11,490 nucleotides of DNA, taken from an uncultured Erysipelotrichaceae bacterium (GTDB taxonomy: Bacteria > Bacillota_I > Bacilli_A > Erysipelotrichales > Coprobacillaceae). The stretch covers positions 1-11,490 of the forward strand of contig ONFH01000172.1 in the NCBI GenBank assembly GCA_900317015.1. The letters are read 5' to 3'. Below are positions 6,940 to 11,490 of this stretch, one piece after another. The notes under the pieces are model-generated. The model searched no databases. It saw nothing but the letters and a program-made list of their open reading frames with translations, and was not told the DNA's origin. Each line of letters starts with the position of its first letter. Position 1 is the stretch's first letter. The position numbers were made by a program, and so were the translations under genes.

Positions 6940-7650
6940 ATGATTTATGCAGAGATTTTAGCAGGTGGTAAAGGGACCCGTATGGGCAATACGGCCATGC
7001 CAAAACAGTTTTTAATGTTAGGTGACAAACCAATCTTTATTCATACTGTTGAACAATTCCTATTAAATACAAGAGTTGAAAAGATCCTGATCTGTACGCC
7101 AAAACAGTGGATCGCTTACACGAAGGATACTTTAAAGAAATATATTGCCAATCGTGAGAAGATCGAAGTGGTTGCCGGTGGGGCAACACGTAATGATACG
7201 ATCATGAATGGCATCAAGTATATCGAAGACAACCATGGCTTAAATGATGATGATATCATCATTACACATGATGCCGTTCGTCCATTCTTAACACAGCGTA
7301 TCATCGATGATAATATTGAAGCCGCTTTAAAATATGGCGCTACAGATACGGTCGTGGAAGCATTTGATACGATCGTCCATTCTAAAGATGGGAAGATCAT
7401 CACGGATATTCCTTTAAGAAGTGAAATGTATCAGGGGCAGACACCTCAGTCATTCAATATCAAGTTATTAAAGGGTTTCTTTGAATCTTTAACAGAAGAT
7501 GAAAAAGAGATCTTAACAGATGCCTGCAAGGCATTAGTTATCAAGGGCAACGATGTTCATCTTGTACGTGGTGAAACATTCAATATGAAGATCACAACAC
7601 AGTATGACTTGAAAGTTGCCAACGGTCTGGTAGAAGGACAGACGATCTAA
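6940..7650 (+). CDS. tarI: Ribitol-5-phosphate cytidylyltransferase TarI (IspD-like fold)
   Basis: This 236-residue cytoplasmic enzyme makes CDP-ribitol from CTP and D-ribitol 5-phosphate, the activated precursor of ribitol teichoic acid. It begins MIYAEILAGGKGTRMG, with the nucleotide-binding loop at residues 7-16 and Lys22 in PKQF. Further conserved blocks are THDAVRPFLTQR (109-120), SEMYQGQTPQSFNIK (161-175) and TDACKA (193-198). The protein resembles IspD, but these blocks and the partner TarJ match TarI closely, including VVAGGATRNDTIMN (77-90). The stop codon overlaps the tarJ start (TAATG, one shared base at 7650), so translation of the two is coupled and the enzymes likely act as a TarIJ complex. 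It could retain some IspD activity, but context argues for TarI. Confidence 0.93.
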   Translation: MIYAEILAGGKGTRMGNTAMPKQFLMLGDKPIFIHTVEQFLLNTRVEKILICTPKQWIAYTKDTLKKYIANREKIEVVAGGATRNDTIMNGIKYIEDNHGLNDDDIIITHDAVRPFLTQRIIDDNIEAALKYGATDTVVEAFDTIVHSKDGKIITDIPLRSEMYQGQTPQSFNIKLLKGFFESLTEDEKEILTDACKALVIKGNDVHLVRGETFNMKITTQYDLKVANGLVEGQTI

Positions 7651-8666
7651 TGATCAATACGGTCTACAGACTGATCGCTCCTAAGTCGATTCGTGCCGAT
7701 TTCATCGACTTAAAGCTAGATGATGAAAGAGTAATTATCAGACCTACTTATCTTTCCATCTGTGCTGCCGATGAACGTTACTATACTGGCTCACGTGGCG
7801 AAGCTGTTATGCGTAAGAAATTACCAATGGCTTTGATCCATGAAGCGGTCGGCGAAGTCGTTTATGATCCTAAGGGAGAATATAAAGTAGGGACCAATGT
7901 CGTTATGGTGCCAAATACACCGTATGAAAAGGACCCTATTATTAAGGAAAACTATTTACGCTCTTCTAAATTTAGAGCATCTGGTTTTGATGGCTTTATG
8001 CAGAACGTCGTTTCGATGCGTCGTGATCTGATCATTCCATTTGATTATGATCCTGCCATTGCCGTCTTACTTGAATTAACAAGTGTGGGGATGAATGCCG
8101 TAGAAAACTTCGATGCCCATGCCAATGCCAATCGTGATACGATCGGCGTCTGGGGCAACGGGAACGTTGGTTTCGTCACAGCATTGATCTTACGTAAGAG
8201 ATTCCCAAATGCCAAGATCTATATCTTTGGGGTGCAGCAGCACAAGAATGATTACTTCTCATTTGCGGATGATACATTCCTGATCGATGATATTCCAGAA
8301 GACTTACAGTTAGATCATGCCTTTGAATGCGTCGGTGGCCGAGGCAGTGAAGCCGCCATCTCGCAGATCATTGACTATATCAAGCCACAGGGGACGATCA
8401 ACTTGATGGGCGTATCAGAAAAGCCTGTCCCAATTAATACCCGTATGGTCTTAGAAAAAGGCTTAACATTACTTGGCAACTCTCGTTCTAATTACGATGA
8501 TTTCAAGAAGTCTGTCGAATTGATGAGTGAAAACGATGACGTGAAAGAATATCTTTCAACGATCGTTTCGGAAGTTGTCTATGTTCGTACGGTGAATGAT
8601 ATGATCCGTGCTTTTGAAGATGATGTCAATAATGACTTCAAGACCATTATGAAATGGGAAATCTAA
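7650..8666 (+). CDS. tarJ: NADPH-dependent ribulose-5-phosphate reductase TarJ
   Basis: This 338-residue zinc-dependent medium-chain dehydrogenase reduces D-ribulose 5-phosphate to D-ribitol 5-phosphate, which TarI then activates. It has the TarJ hallmarks: YLSICAADERYYTGSRGE (residues 34-51, zinc ligand Cys38), LIHEAVGEV (62-70, His64/Glu65), MVPNTP (86-91) and the Rossmann loop GVWGNGNVGF (166-175). FECVGGRGSEAAI (225-237) and NTRMVLEKGLTLLGNSRS (263-280) also match. Length is as expected (S. aureus TarJ is about 341). The usual four-cysteine structural zinc loop of alcohol dehydrogenases is absent, as in other TarJ proteins. The ATG shares a base with the tarI stop, and the weak site AGAAGGAC at 7632-7639 can serve as ribosome-binding site. 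The gene ends 5 bp before a strong terminator and so closes the unit. Confidence 0.95.
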   Translation: MINTVYRLIAPKSIRADFIDLKLDDERVIIRPTYLSICAADERYYTGSRGEAVMRKKLPMALIHEAVGEVVYDPKGEYKVGTNVVMVPNTPYEKDPIIKENYLRSSKFRASGFDGFMQNVVSMRRDLIIPFDYDPAIAVLLELTSVGMNAVENFDAHANANRDTIGVWGNGNVGFVTALILRKRFPNAKIYIFGVQQHKNDYFSFADDTFLIDDIPEDLQLDHAFECVGGRGSEAAISQIIDYIKPQGTINLMGVSEKPVPINTRMVLEKGLTLLGNSRSNYDDFKKSVELMSENDDVKEYLSTIVSEVVYVRTVNDMIRAFEDDVNNDFKTIMKWEI

Positions 8667-8671
8667 AGACA

Positions 8672-8699
8672 AACGCTGAGACATATCTCAGCGTTTTTT
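8672..8699 (+). terminator. Intrinsic terminator after tarJ
   Basis: AACGCTGAGA (8672-8681) pairs perfectly with TCTCAGCGTT (8686-8695) around a four-base loop, CATA, and runs into a T tract at 8694-8699. This is a textbook Rho-independent terminator. It begins 5 bp after the tarJ stop and separates the tar unit from the acyltransferase gene. Confidence 0.95.
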
Positions 8700-8719
8700 G
8701 GTGGAATTCTTTCTTCAAA

Positions 8720-8747
8720 TTGTATTTATTCGAAAATATGATATGAT
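8720..8747 (+). promoter_or_regulatory. Promoter of the acyltransferase gene
   Basis: TTGTAT (8720-8725) and TATGAT (8742-8747) are spaced by 16 bp, and TGa before the -10 forms an extended -10. It lies between the tarJ terminator and the next start codon, where a new promoter is needed. The leader would be short. Confidence 0.65.
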
Positions 8748-8773
8748 GAAACGTATAAGTAAGGATGATGTCT

Positions 8774-9805
8774 ATGGGAAAATGTGAAAAAGTACAATAT
8801 TTTGAATGGTTTCGTACGATTGCGGCCATGGCAGTCGTACTTCTTCATGTCTTTCATGGCATCTTAGCTACGACGACCGTCGATAAAGTTGGCGTCAGTG
8901 TGGCGGCCATCTATAGTGCCATTGAGATCATCTTTACCCGCTGGGCTGTGCCAATCTTTTTTATGATCTCTGGCGCCTTGCTTTTAGATCCACGGCGACG
9001 CTTTGATGGCAAGAAGTATCTCACGTATATCATACGTATGTTAGTTGTGCTGCTCATCTTTGGCTTAACCTATTGCCTGATTGAATTATTCTTTGATGGC
9101 GAGACAGGCTTACCGGCCTTGCGTGATGCGCTCTTTAATTTGTTTGCGGATAAGTCCTGGGCGCATATGTGGTATATTTATGCTTTGATCGGTCTTTATT
9201 TATGGCTGCCGATCTTACGTCCTTATGTCAAGGAGTCGAGTCGACGGATGCAGGGAGCCATTTTATTAGCGCTGTTTATTTGTACGATCTGTTTTTATTC
9301 GATCAATCGTCTCTTACATATTAAGATCTTTAACTTTATGTTAGTGGACTGCAGCTTATTTTATTTCTTATTTGGCTATTATCTTCATCACTATATCAAG
9401 GTGAATAAGGCCATCATAGGTTTAGGTCTTGCTGGGGTGGGCATCCAGTTATTTGGCACGCTCCATAAGATCATCATCCACCATACCTTAGGCATGTCAT
9501 TTTATGTGCCAGCGTCTCCCTTTGTGGTCGCTTACAGTATGATGATCTTTTTACTTGGTAAGAAGTATCTGACCAAACCGATTAAAGAGTCCCCAATTGC
9601 TTTCCATATTGCCAAACTTAGCTTTGGGATCTATCTGATCCATCCGGTCTTTATTAATATCTTTTATAAGAAGTTAGGGTGGTTCCCTTATAATCATCTC
9701 TGCCCCGTGATCTTTGAACTGTTGATCTTTATCGTTTCCTTAGTGTCATCCGCCTTATTAACGGCGATCTTGAAACAGATTCCAGGAATGAAAAAAATTC
9801 TTTAG
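8774..9805 (+). CDS. Acyltransferase family 3 membrane protein (putative surface-glycan O-acyltransferase)
   Basis: This polytopic membrane protein of 343 residues belongs to the Acyl_transf_3 (OatA/WecH-like) family. WFRTIAAMAVVLLHVFHG (residues 12-29) contains the conserved Arg14 and His25, FFMISG lies at 62-67, HMWYIYALIGLYLWLP at 131-146 and SFGIYLIHP at 283-291. About ten hydrophobic helices span the whole length. There is no C-terminal SGNH esterase-like domain, unlike OatA, so it may work alone or with a partner. Members move acyl (often acetyl) groups onto glycans across the membrane; the acceptor here is unknown, with WTA or another wall polymer suggested only by context. ATG 8774 is preferred because AAGGA (8761-8765) sits at a normal distance from it; an in-frame ATG at 8765 overlaps that site and would add three residues. 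Confidence 0.85.
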   Translation: MGKCEKVQYFEWFRTIAAMAVVLLHVFHGILATTTVDKVGVSVAAIYSAIEIIFTRWAVPIFFMISGALLLDPRRRFDGKKYLTYIIRMLVVLLIFGLTYCLIELFFDGETGLPALRDALFNLFADKSWAHMWYIYALIGLYLWLPILRPYVKESSRRMQGAILLALFICTICFYSINRLLHIKIFNFMLVDCSLFYFLFGYYLHHYIKVNKAIIGLGLAGVGIQLFGTLHKIIIHHTLGMSFYVPASPFVVAYSMMIFLLGKKYLTKPIKESPIAFHIAKLSFGIYLIHPVFINIFYKKLGWFPYNHLCPVIFELLIFIVSLVSSALLTAILKQIPGMKKIL

Positions 9806-9809
9806 AGAA

Positions 9810-9838
9810 TTGTGAAAAAAGGCGTTTAATAGTAAAAT
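9810..9838 (+). promoter_or_regulatory. Promoter of the TarF-like/TagB-like pair
   Basis: TTGTGA (9810-9815) and TAAAAT (9833-9838) are separated by exactly 17 bp in the 60-bp gap after the acyltransferase gene. An imperfect inverted repeat, GCGTTTA (9822-9828) with TAAGCGC (9838-9844), brackets the -10 and could be an operator. No terminator is visible after the acyltransferase gene, so read-through is also possible. Confidence 0.55.
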
Positions 9839-9865
9839 AAGCGCATACAGAGAGGAGCATCATCG

Positions 9866-10972
9866 ATGTTAAGCTTTTTAAAACGTATCTTTCAGATCCT
9901 TAGACAGATCGATCTGATCGTCTATTATTTATATGACCGTTTGCATCATAAAATCAACGAGCGTCAGGTGCTCTTTTTATCTCCTAGCCGTACTGAACTA
10001 AATGGGAACTTTGCCTTCATCTATGAAGCCATCAAGGATGACTATAAGGTCGAGACGGCCTTAGGAGAGATCAAGGACCGCCGTCATTTGGCCTATATGA
10101 TGGCGACGTCACGTTATATTATCGTCGATGACTTTACGCCCATGATCTATCCGATTCCTTTATCCCATAGAACAAAGCTGATCCAGGTCTGGCATGCTTT
10201 GGGGGCTTTCAAGACGGTCGGCTATGCCCGTAAAGGACGTAATGAAGATAAATACAGCTTAACGCATCGTAACTATACTTGTGCGATCGTTTCTTCACCC
10301 GCCATCGTCAAAGACTATGCCTTAGCTTTTCACATGAAAAAATCCAAAGTCTTACCCATTGGGATTCCTCGCAGTGATGTCTTCTTTGATGAAGCCAAGA
10401 AAGCAAAGATCAAAGAAGACTTATATCTTGAATACCCACTGTTAAAAGGAAAAAAGGTCGTACTCTTTGCACCAACGTTTAGAGGCAATAATATTTATAA
10501 TGCCTATTATGATTATTCTAAGATCTCCTTCAAGAAGCTAGAACAGGCTTTAGGAGAGGATTATGTCTGCATCATTAAGATGCATCCGTTTATCAAGGAC
10601 TTACCAAAGGAAGAATTAGATCCGAAATTCTTTATCGACTTGTCTTCACGACGTGAGATCAATGATCTTTTGATGATCACCGATGTCTTAATTACAGATT
10701 ACTCCAGTGTGATCTTTGAAGCAGCGCTGCTGCCGATCAAGACGATCTTCTTTACTTATGATCTGCAGGATTATATGGCTTCCCGTGATTTCTTCTATCC
10801 ATTTTATAAATATACATATGGACCGGTCGTCAATAATGAGCAGGATCTCATTAAAGCCATTAAAGAAGGCACGATCGATGAAGAAAAACGTCGTGAATTC
10901 GTCTCTTACTTTATGTCGGCCTGTGACGGCAACGCCACACGTCGCTTTGTCAATACTGTATTAGGAGGTTAG
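9866..10972 (+). CDS. CDP-glycerol/CDP-ribitol phosphotransferase, short TarF-like form
   Basis: This 368-residue protein has a basic amphipathic N-terminal helix (residues 1-28) for membrane association. A single Glyphos_transf catalytic domain follows, without the beta-rich N-terminal extension of the upstream TarL-like protein. Conserved blocks are GNFAFIYEA (47-55), QVWHALGAFKTVGYARKG (107-124, His110), GIPRSDVFF (166-174), FAPTFRG (201-207), KMHPF (238-242, His240) and ITDYSS (276-281). Its sequence is closer to the catalytic part of TarL/TarF than to TagB, so adding one or a few glycerol-phosphate units to the linkage unit is the best guess. A second ribitol-phosphate transferase is the alternative. 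GAGAGGAG at 9850-9857 supports the start. The next gene begins 3 bp after its stop. Confidence 0.82.
   Translation: MLSFLKRIFQILRQIDLIVYYLYDRLHHKINERQVLFLSPSRTELNGNFAFIYEAIKDDYKVETALGEIKDRRHLAYMMATSRYIIVDDFTPMIYPIPLSHRTKLIQVWHALGAFKTVGYARKGRNEDKYSLTHRNYTCAIVSSPAIVKDYALAFHMKKSKVLPIGIPRSDVFFDEAKKAKIKEDLYLEYPLLKGKKVVLFAPTFRGNNIYNAYYDYSKISFKKLEQALGEDYVCIIKMHPFIKDLPKEELDPKFFIDLSSRREINDLLMITDVLITDYSSVIFEAALLPIKTIFFTYDLQDYMASRDFFYPFYKYTYGPVVNNEQDLIKAIKEGTIDEEKRREFVSYFMSACDGNATRRFVNTVLGG
10963..10968 (+). promoter_or_regulatory. Ribosome-binding site of the last gene, inside the preceding gene
   Basis: AGGAGG lies within the final codons of the TarF-like gene (encoding its terminal Gly-Gly) and 7 bp before ATG 10976. 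This fixes the start of the last, truncated gene and points to translational coupling. Confidence 0.8.
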
Positions 10973-10975
10973 AGA

Positions 10976-11490
10976 ATGGGACTCATTGTCAAACTCGGAA
11001 CGGCATTTCTTAATCTCATTTTTATGTTTATGAAGCTTCTTCCCGTTAAGAAGAAGATCACCTATATCTCACGGCAGATGGACAGTGAACCATTAGACTT
11101 TGTGATGGTCAAGGAACAGATGCAGCAGGATCATCCTGAATATCAGCACGTCATTTTAGCGAAGATGATCCATAAAGGCTTAGGGGCGAAGATCGGCTAT
11201 GTCTTTCATATGTTTCGCCAGATGTACCATATTGCGAGCAGTGAAGCGGTCATTCTTGATACGTACTGTATTCCCATCAGCTTATTAAAACAGAGAAAGA
11301 GCCTTGTCGTTATTCAGATGTGGCATGCCTTAGGGGCTTTTAAGAAGTTTGGATTATCCATCTTAGATACAAAAGAGGGGAGCTCTTCAAAAGTCGCTAA
11401 ACTTATGCATATGCATGAACATTATACCTATGTCTTAACGTCATCCATTGCAGCTGCCCCTTATTTTGCGGAAGCCTTTGGCTATTCTAA
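10976..11490 (+). CDS. TagB/TarB-like CDP-glycerol glycerophosphotransferase (partial, N-terminal 171 aa)
   Basis: The first 171 residues of a third member of the TagB/TagF family are present; the frame is open to the right edge. The N-terminus is hydrophobic (residues 2-23) followed by a KKK cluster, suggesting a membrane-attached or inserted helix. The first catalytic block reads IQMWHALGAFKKFG (113-126, His117). Its KKFG ending resembles the TagB primase block rather than the KTVG block of the TarL-like and TarF-like neighbours. Overall similarity to the other two paralogues is low outside this block. A TagB-type primase that adds the first glycerol phosphate to the lipid-linked disaccharide is therefore plausible. 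The second half, with the other conserved histidine, is outside the window, so activity cannot be judged. Confidence 0.78.
   Translation, partial: MGLIVKLGTAFLNLIFMFMKLLPVKKKITYISRQMDSEPLDFVMVKEQMQQDHPEYQHVILAKMIHKGLGAKIGYVFHMFRQMYHIASSEAVILDTYCIPISLLKQRKSLVVIQMWHALGAFKKFGLSILDTKEGSSSKVAKLMHMHEHYTYVLTSSIAAAPYFAEAFGYS

Noticed and set aside
6940..7650. IspD (isoprenoid pathway) assignment
   Set aside because: The fold is shared, but the conserved blocks and the one-base overlap with tarJ favour TarI.
1..11490. Mobile elements, CRISPR arrays, tRNA/rRNA genes or a defence system
   Set aside because: I saw no transposase or integrase motifs, no regularly spaced repeats, no cloverleaf-like tRNA sequence and no defence-type domains; nearly all the sequence is explained by wall-glycan and pyrimidine genes.

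Overview
The window looks like chromosomal DNA of a low-to-moderate GC Bacillota (Firmicutes). Strong AGGAGG ribosome-binding sites, sigma-A-type promoters and wall teichoic acid (WTA) genes support this, with TTA the favoured leucine codon and CGT the favoured arginine codon. The overall flavour resembles Erysipelotrichia/Coprobacillaceae or lactobacilli, but I cannot fix the genus from sequence alone. Genes are tightly packed. I see no rRNA, tRNA, CRISPR array or insertion sequence.

Layout. Bases 1-960 (minus strand) hold the N-terminal 320 residues of a SpoVB/YtgP/MurJ-type lipid-linked oligosaccharide flippase that runs off the left edge. A 165-bp divergent intergenic region (961-1125) carries a good promoter for pyrF-pyrE (1126-2479), the last two steps of UMP synthesis. 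After a 99-bp gap with a candidate promoter comes a compact set: tagG/tarG permease, tagH/tarH ATPase, a TarL-like polyol-phosphate polymerase, and a glycerophosphodiester phosphodiesterase with an N-terminal Ig-like domain (2579-6882). The tarI-tarJ pair follows, overlapping by one base, with its own candidate promoter (6940-8666) and a strong intrinsic terminator (8672-8699). Next are a monocistronic-looking membrane acyltransferase (8774-9805), a short TarF-like phosphotransferase (9866-10972) and the start of a TagB-like phosphotransferase cut by the right edge (10976-11490).

How the genes fit together. TarJ reduces ribulose 5-phosphate to ribitol 5-phosphate and TarI activates it to CDP-ribitol. 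The TagB-like and TarF-like enzymes would prime the linkage unit with glycerol phosphate, the TarL-like enzyme would polymerise ribitol phosphate, and TagG/TagH would export the polymer. PyrF/PyrE feed the UMP pool that becomes UTP (sugar nucleotides) and CTP (CDP-ribitol, CDP-glycerol). The acyltransferase may O-acylate a surface glycan. TagO, TagA and TagD equivalents are not in the window.

The window is largely a recognisable ribitol-type WTA locus. The parts most worth a second look are the signal-less Ig-like/GDPD fusion inside the export/polymerase unit, the three divergent phosphotransferase paralogues, the recurrent TTGTGAAA box in front of three WTA transcription units, and a marked excess of GATC tetramers.
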